Program-made: the position numbers and the translations under genes
The notes under the pieces: generated by a model
Databases searched by the model: none
What the model saw: only the letters and a program-made list of their open reading frames with translations
Told to the model about the DNA's origin: nothing
Shown here: positions 33,170-43,352 of the stretch, piece after piece
How positions within the stretch are numbered: position 1 is the stretch's first letter
Layout: every line of letters begins with the position of its first letter
NCBI GenBank assembly: GCA_963842505.1
Contig: CAWJGZ010000001.1
Location: 2,108,001 to 2,172,000, forward strand
Direction: 5' to 3'
Origin: PALSA-129 sp963842505
GTDB lineage: Bacteria > Acidobacteriota > Terriglobia > Bryobacterales > Bryobacteraceae
DNA: 64,000 nt

Positions 33170-36100
33170 ATGCGGCTTATGTGGAACAGGACGAACTGCT
33201 TGACGAAGCTTTCTATCGGAGCAATCCCGCGCTTAGTGAGCGGCGCAACCAGTCTCTTGACCGTTCTGATCGTGACAGGCTTCTTGTTCCAGTTCGCCGG
33301 AACGCAACAGATCCAGGCAGCGCCTGCACAGAGAGGGACTAAGGCGCTAGCGCTGGGGACCGTGACCGTAACTCCGGCTAGAGTGACCTTAGCGCAGTCT
33401 CAGACCCAGGCCTTCACCGCCGCCGTGACCAATACAAATACGGCCGTCACGTGGTCGATCAACCCGGCGGTGGGCAGCATCAGCGCAGCCGGCCTGTACA
33501 CCGCTCCGGCCTCGATCTTGGGTTCCCAGACGGTCACCGTGAAGGCCACCAGCGTGGCCAATTCCACGAAATCCGCCACCGCCACCGTCACCCTGAATCC
33601 CCCGGTGAGTTCGCCTGTGAGTGTAACAGTAACTCCGGGCAGCGTGGCTTTGACGCAGTCTCAGACTCAGGCCTTCACCGCCACCGTCGCCAACACAAGT
33701 AATGCCGCTGTCACGTGGTCGATCAACCCGGCGGTGGGCAGCATCAGCGCGGCCGGCCTGTACACCGCGCCGGCCTCGATCTCGAGTTCCCAGACGGTCA
33801 CCGTGCAGGCCACCAGCGTGGCCGATGCGACCAAATCCGCCATTGCCACCGTCACGCTGAATCCCCCGGTGAGTTCGCCCGTGAGTGTGACAATGACTCC
33901 GGCCAGCGTGACTTTGACGCCGTCTCAGATCCAGGCCTTCACCGCTACCGTCAGCAACACCAGCAATACCGCTGTCACGTGGTCAATCAGCCCGGCAGTA
34001 GGCAGCATCAGCACGTCCGGCCTTTACACCGCGCCGCCCTCGATCCTGAGTTCCCAGACGGTCACCGTGAAGGCCACCAGCGCGGCCGATGCCACCAAGT
34101 CCGCCACCTCCATCGTCACTGTGAGTCCGCCGGTGAGTTCGCCTGTGAGTGTGACGGTGACTCCGGCCAGCGTGACCTTAACGCAGTCTCAGACCCAGGC
34201 CTTCACCGCCACCGTCGCCAACACCACCAATACCGCTGTCACGTGGTCGATCAGCCCGGCGGTGGGCAGCATCAGCGCGACCGGTCTGTACACCGCGCCG
34301 GCTTCGATCTTGGGTTCCCAGACGATCACCGTGAGGGCCACCAGCGTGGCTAATTCCACGAAATCCGCCACCGCCACCGTGACCTTGAATCCCCCGGTGA
34401 GCGTCACGGTCACACCAGCCAGCGCGACCATGACGCAGTCTCAGGCCCAGATGTTTACCGCCACCGTGACCAACACCAGCAATACCGCCGTCACGTGGTC
34501 GATCAGCCCGCAGGTGGGCAGCATCAGCACGGCGGGCCTCTACATCGCGCCGGCCACGATCTCCAGTTCCCAGACAGTCACTGTAACCGCCACCAGCGTG
34601 GCCGATGCGACCAAATCCGCCACCGCCGCCGTGACCCTGAATCCCCCGGTGAGTGTGACGGTCACTCCGGCCAACGTGACGTTGACGCAGTCTCAGACCC
34701 AGGCCTTCACCGCCACCGTGACCAACACCAGCAATACCGCCGTCACGTGGTCGGTCAGCCCGGCGGTGGGCAGCATCACTGCGGCCGGCCTATACACGGC
34801 GCCGGCCGCGATCGCGAGTTCCCAGACAGTCACCGTAACCGCCACCAGCGTGGCCGATACGACCAAATCCGCCACCGCCACCGTGACCCTGAATCCGCCG
34901 GCGGGCGTAACGGTAACTCCGGCCAGCGTGACGTTGACGCAGTCTCAGACCCAGGCTTTCTCCGCTACCGTGACCAACTCCAGCAATACCGCCGTCACGT
35001 GGTCGATCAGCCCGGTAGTTGGCAGCATCACCGCGGCGGGCCTGTACACCGCGCCGGCCACGATCGCGAGTTCCCAGACGGTCACCGTAAAGGCCACCAG
35101 CGTTGCCGATTCTACGAAATCCGCCACCGTCACCGTGACCCTAAATCCGCCGGTGGGCGTCACGGTCACTCCGGCCAGCGCGACCTTGACGCAGTCTCAG
35201 ACTCAGACGTTCACCGCCACCGTCACCAACACAAGCAATACCGCCGTTACCTGGTCGATCAGCCCGGTGGTGGGCGCCATCAGCACGGCGGGACTCTACA
35301 CCGCGCCGGCCTCAATCTCTACTTCCCAGACAGTCACCGTAACCGCTACCAGCGTGGCCGATGCGACCAAATCCGCCACCGCCACCGTGACCCTGAATCC
35401 GCCGGTGGGCGTCTCCGTGACGCCAACTGCGGCCACCATGCTTCCATCGCAGGGTCAGACATTTACGGCTACCGTCACGGGCACAAGCTCGACCGGCGTA
35501 ACGTGGTCGATCGCGCCGGCGACGGGCGCGATTTCATCCGCTGGACTCTATACGGCGCCGTCGACGGTCGCATCCACGAGTTCCGTCACGGTCACCGCGA
35601 CCAGCGTGGCAAACCCGGCCAGATCGGCATCCGCCGGGGTCACCCTGATCCCTCCCGTGCAGATCACGACCACCAGCCTGCCCGGCGGGACCGTCGGCAC
35701 AGCTTACACCGCCAGCCTCGCGGCGACGGGCGGTGTGGCGCCCTATACCTGGTCCGTAGCTTCGGGCTCACTACCCGGTGGTCTTTCCCTGAGCGCTAGT
35801 ACCGGTACAATTTCCGGTACGCCGACGGCGGCCGGGTCATATAATGTAACCGTGAAAGTGACCGACGCCGCGGGATACCAGGCGACAGCGGCGCTCGCCA
35901 TTGTGATCGCCGCCGCCTCGTGCACGACTTGCTCACCACTGGGCATCACCACCACCAGCCTGCCGGCCGGCACCGTTGGATCGGCCTATAGCGCGACTTT
36001 AGCCGCCACTGGAGGAACCTCACCTTACACATGGTCGATCTCGGCCGGTCAATTACCGTTCGGCTTGACCCTCGCCTCGGCTACGGGTGCCATTTCCGGC

Positions 36101-38317
36101 ACCTCATCGAGCGTTGGTTCCTCCAGCTTTACGGCGATGGTCACGGACTCCGCTTCGCCGCACAATACGGCATCGCAGGCGCTGACGATCAACGTCACTG
36201 CCGCACCCGCTACAGACCAGTACGGCGGGTTGATGACCCTCACGTCCCCTAGTGGTATCAGTGGAAGATGGGGCGTTGAGAAGTACCCGACTGCCGACGG
36301 CAACGGGCGCTGGTTGTTCACCACACCGGCTGGGCATGGGCTCTGGTGCGGGTCTCAGTACGGTCCTGGGCTTCCCTCCAGTTTGAACGTGACGGCAAAG
36401 TATGGCAGCAGACTCAACTGGGAAAAAGCCGCCCTGGACCGCTACACTGGCTGGGGTTTTAATTGTATTGCTGAAGAACAGGACATCGGCCTTATGTCGG
36501 ACATGAATGCCTCTTTATTAAACGAACGTGTCCCATACTTTAGCGGAGATTCCTTCGTCTATGATGCGGTCGGCAGGCGCAGCATGGTTGGTGGCCAGAT
36601 CCTTCCTACTGACGCCGTGAAGGATTTGGATCAAGCAGCAGGTTACTACACTGGTTGGAACGCGACGATGGCCGATGGCTTTGACCCCAACTTCGCAACC
36701 TATGTGCTCAACTTCGCAGCGGCTCGGATGTCACCTGGCAATCTAATCTACGATCCCTATGCACAAGTAACCCAGAATGCTTATAACATGGGAGTTACGA
36801 TTGGCGATGCTGACTACACCTACGGGTTTGGGCCTGGGCCGGACGACTGCGTGACTCCAGACGCCACGTATCATCCACACCTCGGTTGGATGGCGCTGGC
36901 ATCTCCCTTGAATTTCTATGCCCAGTGGCAGGACGCCGGCAATCCTTATGACGGCCTGAACTGGATTTTCACCAACCCCGAAGTTTACGCCAAGAACAAT
37001 CTAGTGTCGTACCTCCAGACTAAGTACACAACCGTTGCGGCCCTGAACGCGGCATGGGGAAGCAATTACACAGCTTTCAATACAGCCGCCACGCGCTATA
37101 GTGGCGAAGTTGTTGGAACAACGAATAGCACGGTGACGGGCCTTTCCCACACGCTAGCTCATTCTGGTGTCTCGCCCGAATCACTAGTGATTAAAGTGGA
37201 CGGTGTGCCAATGATGACTGATCCGGGTAGGGCGCTTGGCACCATCGTGGGCCGGTGGCCGGACGGGGCAACAGCGATTAGTGGCACGATCAATTATTCC
37301 AACGGGCACCTCGTGATCTCATCCACAGCTCGCAATCAGCTAAACATACAAGGCGCAGGGTCAACGTCCTGGGGAACGATCAATCTTGGGAACGCCAACG
37401 TAGTTCCAGGATCAATCGTCCTACGACTGGAAGGCAGCAGTGGAACTTCTGCCCCAGACTGCCGTATTAGCGACGATAATGGAGCCGGGAATGGTTGGGG
37501 CAACGACGGTAATTGCGTTCCTCAAGGGCCGTTTACTGTTACCGGCACAATTAACTATTCTGCCGGAACGATCACATCTTTCACGATCAGCCCAGCCATT
37601 TCATCCTCTTACTGGGTACAATTCCAGTATCAGTGGACCTCGGCGCTGCCAGGAGCGCATACGGTAACTGTCGATTATGACGTGAATGGGTTTGCGGTGG
37701 GGACCACCCTTGCTGATGAAAACGGCTCGCATGCTGCATGGCTAGGAACAACGGATGGCATGTTAGCGAAGCCAGGGAATGCTGCTGGTTTGCCGGCAGC
37801 CAACGCGAACGTCTGGGCGGACCTAAGCGGCTGGCTCTACAACTATGTTGGTGCGTATTACACGAGCACAGTTGATACGCTTCGTTCCAGTTCATATTAT
37901 CCCGGAAAATTGTTCTTCGGAGCGGTGTCGGGAATCGGCGGCCATATGGGATGCCCAAGGAAACAGGTCGCTCAAGCTACGGCGGCTCACGCCGATTTCA
38001 TGACATTCAGCCAAGTCACGCAGCCTTTGCTCAATATGCTTGTCACCTGGGGTTTAGGGGACAAACCCATCGTGGACGCCTGGGAGGGATATACGGCGCA
38101 GGCAGACTCACCATTCTCGGGGAACCCGATAACGGGATCGACCAATTACGCGACGCAACAGCTTCGCGGTGCTGCGATGGCTGCAGGTATCAATGCCGAT
38201 CTCACGGCTCGCGGAGTTGGAGGCACGTCCTATCAAAACATGGGGATCCAGTTTTGGTCATACTCAGACACTAGCAGCGAGAACGCCAATTTCGGGTTGG
38301 TCTCCGCCCTTGGATAA
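33170..38317 (+). CDS. Secreted Ig-repeat protein with a C-terminal glycosidase-like domain
   Basis: The ATG at 33170 follows a GA-rich ribosome site; residues 27-50 form a signal segment (LLTVLIVTGFLFQFAG). Residues of about 62-830 are nine Ig-like (Big_2-type) repeats of about 84 residues with TAVTWSISPAVGSIS and GLYTAPA hallmarks. Two putative-Ig (He_PIG) domains follow (TTTSLPGGTVGTAYTASL, then TTTSLPAGTVGSAYSATL). The C-terminal part, about 1020 onward, is enzyme-like: AVEAK-type stretches are absent, but NLVSYLQTKYTTVAALNAAW resembles GH42/clan GH-A glycosidases. Catalytic acids are not assigned. The frame stops early (see 38303-38468). Confidence 0.8.
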   Translation: MRLMWNRTNCLTKLSIGAIPRLVSGATSLLTVLIVTGFLFQFAGTQQIQAAPAQRGTKALALGTVTVTPARVTLAQSQTQAFTAAVTNTNTAVTWSINPAVGSISAAGLYTAPASILGSQTVTVKATSVANSTKSATATVTLNPPVSSPVSVTVTPGSVALTQSQTQAFTATVANTSNAAVTWSINPAVGSISAAGLYTAPASISSSQTVTVQATSVADATKSAIATVTLNPPVSSPVSVTMTPASVTLTPSQIQAFTATVSNTSNTAVTWSISPAVGSISTSGLYTAPPSILSSQTVTVKATSAADATKSATSIVTVSPPVSSPVSVTVTPASVTLTQSQTQAFTATVANTTNTAVTWSISPAVGSISATGLYTAPASILGSQTITVRATSVANSTKSATATVTLNPPVSVTVTPASATMTQSQAQMFTATVTNTSNTAVTWSISPQVGSISTAGLYIAPATISSSQTVTVTATSVADATKSATAAVTLNPPVSVTVTPANVTLTQSQTQAFTATVTNTSNTAVTWSVSPAVGSITAAGLYTAPAAIASSQTVTVTATSVADTTKSATATVTLNPPAGVTVTPASVTLTQSQTQAFSATVTNSSNTAVTWSISPVVGSITAAGLYTAPATIASSQTVTVKATSVADSTKSATVTVTLNPPVGVTVTPASATLTQSQTQTFTATVTNTSNTAVTWSISPVVGAISTAGLYTAPASISTSQTVTVTATSVADATKSATATVTLNPPVGVSVTPTAATMLPSQGQTFTATVTGTSSTGVTWSIAPATGAISSAGLYTAPSTVASTSSVTVTATSVANPARSASAGVTLIPPVQITTTSLPGGTVGTAYTASLAATGGVAPYTWSVASGSLPGGLSLSASTGTISGTPTAAGSYNVTVKVTDAAGYQATAALAIVIAAASCTTCSPLGITTTSLPAGTVGSAYSATLAATGGTSPYTWSISAGQLPFGLTLASATGAISGTSSSVGSSSFTAMVTDSASPHNTASQALTINVTAAPATDQYGGLMTLTSPSGISGRWGVEKYPTADGNGRWLFTTPAGHGLWCGSQYGPGLPSSLNVTAKYGSRLNWEKAALDRYTGWGFNCIAEEQDIGLMSDMNASLLNERVPYFSGDSFVYDAVGRRSMVGGQILPTDAVKDLDQAAGYYTGWNATMADGFDPNFATYVLNFAAARMSPGNLIYDPYAQVTQNAYNMGVTIGDADYTYGFGPGPDDCVTPDATYHPHLGWMALASPLNFYAQWQDAGNPYDGLNWIFTNPEVYAKNNLVSYLQTKYTTVAALNAAWGSNYTAFNTAATRYSGEVVGTTNSTVTGLSHTLAHSGVSPESLVIKVDGVPMMTDPGRALGTIVGRWPDGATAISGTINYSNGHLVISSTARNQLNIQGAGSTSWGTINLGNANVVPGSIVLRLEGSSGTSAPDCRISDDNGAGNGWGNDGNCVPQGPFTVTGTINYSAGTITSFTISPAISSSYWVQFQYQWTSALPGAHTVTVDYDVNGFAVGTTLADENGSHAAWLGTTDGMLAKPGNAAGLPAANANVWADLSGWLYNYVGAYYTSTVDTLRSSSYYPGKLFFGAVSGIGGHMGCPRKQVAQATAAHADFMTFSQVTQPLLNMLVTWGLGDKPIVDAWEGYTAQADSPFSGNPITGSTNYATQQLRGAAMAAGINADLTARGVGGTSYQNMGIQFWSYSDTSSENANFGLVSALG
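33356..35660 (+). repeat. Nine tandem 252-bp-type coding repeats
   Basis: Ig-like units recur with long identical stretches, such as CAGTCTCAGACCCAGGCCTT at several positions and the shared GTCACGTGGTCGATCA. The units are in frame and read through both Ig hallmarks, so selection on the protein is likely. The high identity between neighbours implies recent duplication or gene conversion and can confuse assembly. Confidence 0.88.
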
Positions 38318-38468
38318 CGCCTACGACGGCGTGGAGGCGACAACCGGGACACGCGCGTGCTCCATGCCCCTACAGTCGTACACCTGCGGAGGTGAAGCTG
38401 CTAACTACGGCGATGCGGTCACCGCAGTGCGCAACGCCTTGGCTGCCTGGATGGCGAAGGTGCGCTAG
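38303..38468 (+). pseudogene. Out-of-frame continuation of the Ig-repeat protein
   Basis: The main frame stops at 38317 right after GLVSALG. In the +1 frame the sequence goes on as PLDNAYDGVEATTG, then SMPLQSYTCGGEAANYGDAV and AVRNALAAWMAKVR, ending at 38468. Removing one base near 38303 gives a smooth GLVSPLDNAYDGVEA junction and adds about 50 residues. It is therefore a frameshift or an assembly error. Confidence 0.7.
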
Positions 38469-38614
38469 GCCCGGAGTGAACGGCGTCTGCCCCTCGTCGG
38501 CGGGATCGCGGATTCACGGTTGGAAACTTCGAAAACTGTGGGGGTTTCCGGACCCACGTGGCACCCGTTTTTTTGGGCGACTCGCAGACCCTCCGGGAGG
38601 TGGCACTGACCTAA

Positions 38615-40303
38615 TCACTCGTGCGACCCCTGTGGATCAAGTGTCCTGAATACCGTGACGTGCAATTCGTCTCCACTAGAGCGCTCAATTTCCGTCGTAA
38701 CATCCCGCGCATGCTCACGCAAGAGTCGAACCATGTCGGGTTCCAACTGGCTGCCATAAAGCGCTTCACTTGGATCGACAATGAAGAATTTCGGCGTCGA
38801 CGCCTCCAGATCGCGTGCAAGCGAATCCGGTGATTTTCGCCAATAGAATGTTCTCCAGTACTCACCGCTGCGAAACGTATAGAACTGCATTGCCGGGAAT
38901 TCGGGGGCGACGAACACCCTATCCTGCGGCCGTGTACCCGCGGTTAATGGTCTTAAGAAAGCCGCAATCTCGCGATAATTGGTGCGGTGGCGAAGCGTCC
39001 CATCGACCGCCACCACGTCTGCCGCCAGCATCGCGCAGAGTGTCGCCACCGAAACCACCGCCAACGAGATCCTTCGAGATCGTTCACCCCGCTGCGTTAC
39101 CGCCGCGCAACCGAGGTATACGCAATAGAGACCCTCAATCGCCAGAAGTTCTTTAGCACCAAACAAATGCGCGGCAAAAAAAAGCCCGGCCACGCCGGCG
39201 GACAGGAGCGTGGCCCAAATCAGGGCTTGGCTCTTTCCGCCGCGCCAGATTGCGATGCAGCCGAGCGCCACGATGAACGCCATGGCTGGAAGCGCACCAT
39301 ACACGTAGCTGGTCTGTTTGACTGCGACGGCCGAAAAAATCAAGACCGGCGACAGCAGAGCCAGTGCGATATAACCGACGACCTTCGGCCTTGCGATCAG
39401 GATCTCCCTAATGCCAATGAATAGCAGGGGAAGAGCGAAACAGCTTGCTTTGAATGCGGCCCCTGCATAGAACCACCATGGCCTGAACCACATTGCCGGG
39501 TCATAGCCCGCACCTGCAACTCGACTCTTGAGGCTAAAAACGAAATATATATTCCGCCAGTGGGAAAAGAGCGCGGGGGTTAGCCAAAGCGCCAGCAGCA
39601 GATGCGACGCGGCGACGCAACCGAAAATCAACCCTGCCAGCACGGAGCCGGTCCACGCGCGGGCGTTCCGCCGGCGAAAGACAATCCCAACGAACACCCC
39701 GGCGCAGGCTGCCGCGAAAGGCGCGATCAGCCAGAGCTTGGACAAATAGCCGATGCCGAGGGCGAGCCCGCAAAGAACGGGCCAACGCATCCGAAAGGTC
39801 CGATGCCACCGTTCGACAGCAAGCAGCGCAAGGCATCCTGAGAAGACCACCATCGGTTCGGGCATCGCGTTGTGGGCATAGGTGATGGTCCATGGATTCA
39901 GCAGAAAGAAAGCAAGCGTGAATATCCCGAGCCCCTTACTTCCCAAGGCCCCGCAGATAGCGCCATAGAGCGCGAGGCCCGCCAACGCAAGAACGACGAC
40001 GTTGACCAGTCTCAAGGAAAACTCGGATTTTCCCAGCGCCGTCATGGATCCCGCAATTGCAAGAGGATAGAAGTATGGTTTGGTTCCCGCTTCGCCCAGA
40101 GGATCCTCCGACACAATGGCTAACTGTCGCACGTCGGTGAGAATGTTGACGGCCGAAACCCCGAAACGTCCTTCATCGCTGCCGACGTCGGCCCAGCCAA
40201 GCCGAAACATAGCCAAACCGAAATACGCGGCGAACAGCAGGCAGATGCATATGCAGCGCACCTGAGACGGCGTGAATAGGGTGGAGCCGCGTTTATCAGT
40301 CAT
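38615..40303 (-). CDS. ArnT/PMT-like membrane glycosyltransferase (GT39/GT83 type)
   Basis: A 562-residue polytopic protein with about 11-12 TM segments. The first loop carries a DVGSDEGRFGVSA motif, matching the acidic D-E catalytic pair found after TM1 in ArnT-like enzymes that use polyprenyl-phosphate sugars. Its C-terminal soluble tail (YTFRSGEYWRTFYW and after) is beta-rich. It should add a sugar from a lipid-linked donor to an acceptor outside the membrane. It is the last gene of the exopolysaccharide cluster on this strand. Confidence 0.85.
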   Translation of the reverse strand: MTDKRGSTLFTPSQVRCICICLLFAAYFGLAMFRLGWADVGSDEGRFGVSAVNILTDVRQLAIVSEDPLGEAGTKPYFYPLAIAGSMTALGKSEFSLRLVNVVVLALAGLALYGAICGALGSKGLGIFTLAFFLLNPWTITYAHNAMPEPMVVFSGCLALLAVERWHRTFRMRWPVLCGLALGIGYLSKLWLIAPFAAACAGVFVGIVFRRRNARAWTGSVLAGLIFGCVAASHLLLALWLTPALFSHWRNIYFVFSLKSRVAGAGYDPAMWFRPWWFYAGAAFKASCFALPLLFIGIREILIARPKVVGYIALALLSPVLIFSAVAVKQTSYVYGALPAMAFIVALGCIAIWRGGKSQALIWATLLSAGVAGLFFAAHLFGAKELLAIEGLYCVYLGCAAVTQRGERSRRISLAVVSVATLCAMLAADVVAVDGTLRHRTNYREIAAFLRPLTAGTRPQDRVFVAPEFPAMQFYTFRSGEYWRTFYWRKSPDSLARDLEASTPKFFIVDPSEALYGSQLEPDMVRLLREHARDVTTEIERSSGDELHVTVFRTLDPQGSHE

Positions 40304-40348
40304 TTTGCAGGCGGGAGAAGGACTGGTACTGACGATTTTGCGGGGGCA

Positions 40349-41839
40349 TCAGCTACCGTCGCGTGTGGCCTGGAAAAGCGGCCACAATTGCCGTGCCATG
40401 ATCGCGATGCAGCAGAAGCCGGCAAGGCCGGCGACAAGAATACGGATCCAAACAGGAAGGGCAAAGGGCGCCAAGGCCAACGAAGCCAGAACAGGCGTGC
40501 ACGCCAGCAGCGCGGGCCGGAAGATCAGCAGGAGATCCCAGTCCCATCCCAAAACCTTCGCTGTCCGGACGTACAGGTAACAAAGGCTGATCGGACTAGA
40601 TATGAGAGCGGCGAGCGCCACGCCCGTAACCCCATAAAATTTCATCAAAGGGTAAAACAACACGGCGAAACCCGCGAACCGCAGGAAGGCCGCTCGGGCT
40701 GCATGGTTCGGCTGGTTTACGGCCTGCAGGAAAGCCATGCTGACGCCGCTTAGGGCCGTCAGTACGCCCACCCAGGTCAGCAGGCGTAACAACGGGCAGA
40801 CCGGCATCCATTTTTCCCCCAACACGATCCGTATCGGGATGTCCGCAAATGCCGTCACCAGAGCACCCAACGGGAACAATGCGGTTGAGGCAAATCGGAC
40901 CGAACGCAGGTACGCTGACCGCAGCGACGGCCCGTCTTGCAGTTTGGAGAAGGCCGGTAGCGCCACAGCGGTAATGTGGCCGCTGACCCCCGTCAGCGGG
41001 GTCATCCCAAACTGTTGAGCCACCTGATAGTACCCCAAAGAAATCCCGCCAAGGAAGCGTCCGACCACCCAGCCATCCGCGTATAGGCTGAGGTACGATG
41101 CCATGTTGGACCAGAAGATCCATTTCCCGAAGCGCATCATTTCGCGCGCTTTTGGCCAATCCAACTCGAATTTGGGCCGGTGAGCGATAACCAGGTACGA
41201 TAAAGCCAATTCGGCTACATTGGCTGCCAATGCAGCAGCCACCAGCGCCCAGACACTGCGGTACCGGAGTGCGAAAGGAACCGCCACCAGAAATCCTGTT
41301 AGATTGCCCCCTACCCGCCAGATCACCTCCCGGTCCATCCTCAACTGCCTGCGTAGGTAGATCACCGCAGGATTCGCCAGCCCCTTGAAAAGTGCGACCA
41401 CGGAAATAGCGCGGACAATCGGGACAACCTCAGGGCTGTGAAAGAGCGACCCCACTAAGGGGGCGCTGGCGAATAGGACGGCGGATAGCAAAGCGCCGCG
41501 AATTGCTTGAACAGTCCAGAAGGTGCCTAAATACGACCCTACGTCTCCCGGTTTGCGGATTAGGGCGGTCGAGAACCCTGTCTGGCTGAACGTATCGAAC
41601 CAGGAGAGGACCAGCACGGCCATTCCCATAAGGCCAAAGTCCTTAGGGGCGAGCAGACTCGCCAGGATCGTTATCTTGACCAGCCCAATCGCGCGGTTGG
41701 CTAGATCGGCCCCGAGCAGCCAAGCGCCTCCGCGCAGCACACGGTGCTGCAACCCTGGGTGACTTACCGGCGCGACGGCTTCTTTGATGGCGGCAATTCG
41801 AGTCACGTGCAGTGTGATCGCTTTTTTAAGCAACTCCAA
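40349..41839 (-). CDS. Wzx-type polysaccharide flippase (MOP superfamily)
   Basis: A 496-residue polytopic protein with about 12-14 TMs and the PST/Wzx signature near the N-terminus (RVLRGGAWLLGADLANRAIG, SWFDTFSQTGFSTALI). The start is uncertain: the longest frame begins with TTG at 41839, and a GTG at 41806 is another choice; no ATG is available in this region. It should flip lipid-linked repeat units across the inner membrane. Its presence with the ligase/polymerase-like gene at 44545 supports a Wzx/Wzy-type route. Confidence 0.87.
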   Translation of the reverse strand: MELLKKAITLHVTRIAAIKEAVAPVSHPGLQHRVLRGGAWLLGADLANRAIGLVKITILASLLAPKDFGLMGMAVLVLSWFDTFSQTGFSTALIRKPGDVGSYLGTFWTVQAIRGALLSAVLFASAPLVGSLFHSPEVVPIVRAISVVALFKGLANPAVIYLRRQLRMDREVIWRVGGNLTGFLVAVPFALRYRSVWALVAAALAANVAELALSYLVIAHRPKFELDWPKAREMMRFGKWIFWSNMASYLSLYADGWVVGRFLGGISLGYYQVAQQFGMTPLTGVSGHITAVALPAFSKLQDGPSLRSAYLRSVRFASTALFPLGALVTAFADIPIRIVLGEKWMPVCPLLRLLTWVGVLTALSGVSMAFLQAVNQPNHAARAAFLRFAGFAVLFYPLMKFYGVTGVALAALISSPISLCYLYVRTAKVLGWDWDLLLIFRPALLACTPVLASLALAPFALPVWIRILVAGLAGFCCIAIMARQLWPLFQATRDGS

Positions 41840-41881
41840 AACGAAGTGCGATTCGAGTCTGCCGCCAGAGAAGGCACCATC

Positions 41882-43048
41882 TTACGTCACCTCCTTGGCG
41901 CTAACACACTCCAGTGCATAGCGATAGGCCCAGTCGACCAGTACGGGCCAACTTCGTTGTCGTGCAGCGGCATCCCGATTCTCCGCCATCTCCTCGCTCG
42001 TTACTTCGCTTAAAGCATTGCGAACCTGGGTCAGAAACTCGTCTCGAGTCCCAGCCAGGTAACACAGCTTCGCGTAGCGCTCGAGTGCTGGGAGGCTGGT
42101 GCTTACGATCGGTTTTCTCATCGCGAGATACTGGTAGAATTTCAACGGATCGGCAGCGAGAGTCATGCGGGACATGACACGTGGCACGACGCAGACGTCA
42201 AATGCGGCGATATAGCGCGCAAGTTCTTGTACAGGGTGGAAGGGAAGCATACACACGTTGGGCAGTTCCTTGAGCCTTTTAAGAGCCTCTCTTTGCTCGC
42301 CTTGGGGGCCGGAGGCGCCACTCCGAACCGGGCCGACTGTGACGACATAATCGGACTGGTAGGTCCTTGCGATTTCCGCAAGGAGACTCAAATCCGTCAT
42401 GTTGTTGATCATCCCTGCAAAACCGATGATACGCTTGCCAACTGGGAGATCGGGCGGCCGGGGTTGATCTCGATAGCGATCCGGCTGGAAGCAATCCAGG
42501 TCAGCACCGTTCGGCAACAAAACGTTCCTTTCGCAACAGCCTCTGTGATCCTCGAGCAAGGGCGGGCTCACATTGAACACAACCGCGGCGTTCTGCGCAA
42601 GTGCCCTTTCCTCAGTCGCATCAGCAAACGGAAGAAAATCCAGGCAATGATACACATAGATAGGGCGCTTCAACTTCTCAATCAAAGAGAAACACCCCTC
42701 GAAATAGGAAACCCAATAAAGTGGCGATCGGAACCCCAAGCTTCTTTGTGCTGCCTCAATCGCAGCGACGTACCACCTTTCGTTCAGTCGGCGGATTCTA
42801 TCGAAACGCCCAAGTGGCATGGTTCGTGGAGTCAGCGCATAAACGCCGGCCTCGGTCTTCGTGAGACATTGGCCCAGGCCGCGCCGCACATGATGGGAAG
42901 AGAAGTTCGGATCGCGTGGATTCCAAAGCGGGGCCTGTTCCACAAAAAGAACTGGTACGTGTTTCACCAAAGCTCGAGCCACAGCGTGGGTGGGCTGCCA
43001 ACATCCTTCCCAGGGAAAGGGGGACAAGCAGATAATGGAGTCAGGCAT
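41882..43048 (-). CDS. Glycosyltransferase, GT-B fold (GT4-like)
   Basis: A 388-residue enzyme. The N-terminal domain begins MPDSIICLSPFPWEG and the C-terminal domain begins about residue 205 with KRIIGFAGMINNMTDLSLL, the usual GT4 donor-binding half. The family E-x7-E is less clear (PLKFYQYLAMRKPIVST is the matching region), so the precise family is not sure. It probably adds a sugar to the exopolysaccharide repeat unit in the cytoplasm. It lies upstream of the flippase with a gap of about 40 bases. Confidence 0.82.
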   Translation of the reverse strand: MPDSIICLSPFPWEGCWQPTHAVARALVKHVPVLFVEQAPLWNPRDPNFSSHHVRRGLGQCLTKTEAGVYALTPRTMPLGRFDRIRRLNERWYVAAIEAAQRSLGFRSPLYWVSYFEGCFSLIEKLKRPIYVYHCLDFLPFADATEERALAQNAAVVFNVSPPLLEDHRGCCERNVLLPNGADLDCFQPDRYRDQPRPPDLPVGKRIIGFAGMINNMTDLSLLAEIARTYQSDYVVTVGPVRSGASGPQGEQREALKRLKELPNVCMLPFHPVQELARYIAAFDVCVVPRVMSRMTLAADPLKFYQYLAMRKPIVSTSLPALERYAKLCYLAGTRDEFLTQVRNALSEVTSEEMAENRDAAARQRSWPVLVDWAYRYALECVSAKEVT

Positions 43049-43352
43049 ATTCTAGTTAAGCCTCTTGCCTTGTTCCGATTGGACCAACGCTCTCATTCGT
43101 TACACCTCAGGCCGGGACCGAGCGCTGAATGAAGAAGCGCCCCACGGCTGTTTTCTGTTTCAGCGTGCATTTCAGACACCAACTTGGCGGTGACCAAAAA
43201 GGGCTTCATAGAAACTCCTGACCCACGCCGCTAAGGATCAAATCGCACAGCACAGAGGAAAACCGCCGGATGCGCCGTCGCGGCTCGGCCTGCCGTAAGT
43301 ACACAGTAGTCCAGATTCATCTTGCGGTCGTGCCCGTTATGTGCCTGGTATA
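43049..43352. other. Short gene-free gap in the exopolysaccharide cluster
   Basis: About 300 bases between two minus-strand glycosyltransferase genes, the largest gap in the cluster except for the upxY leader. I see no coding sequence or clear terminator. A start of a secondary transcript is possible. Confidence 0.5.

Noticed and set aside
33356..35660. The regular repeats could be read as a CRISPR array
   Set aside because: Units are about 252 bases, in frame and protein-coding, with no short repeat/unique spacer pattern and no cas genes nearby.
34495..35799. A 434-codon plus-strand frame within the Ig-repeat gene
   Set aside because: It is an alternative frame of a tandem repeat, rich in His/Arg/Gln, with no independent start signal; the Ig frame is clearly the coding one.
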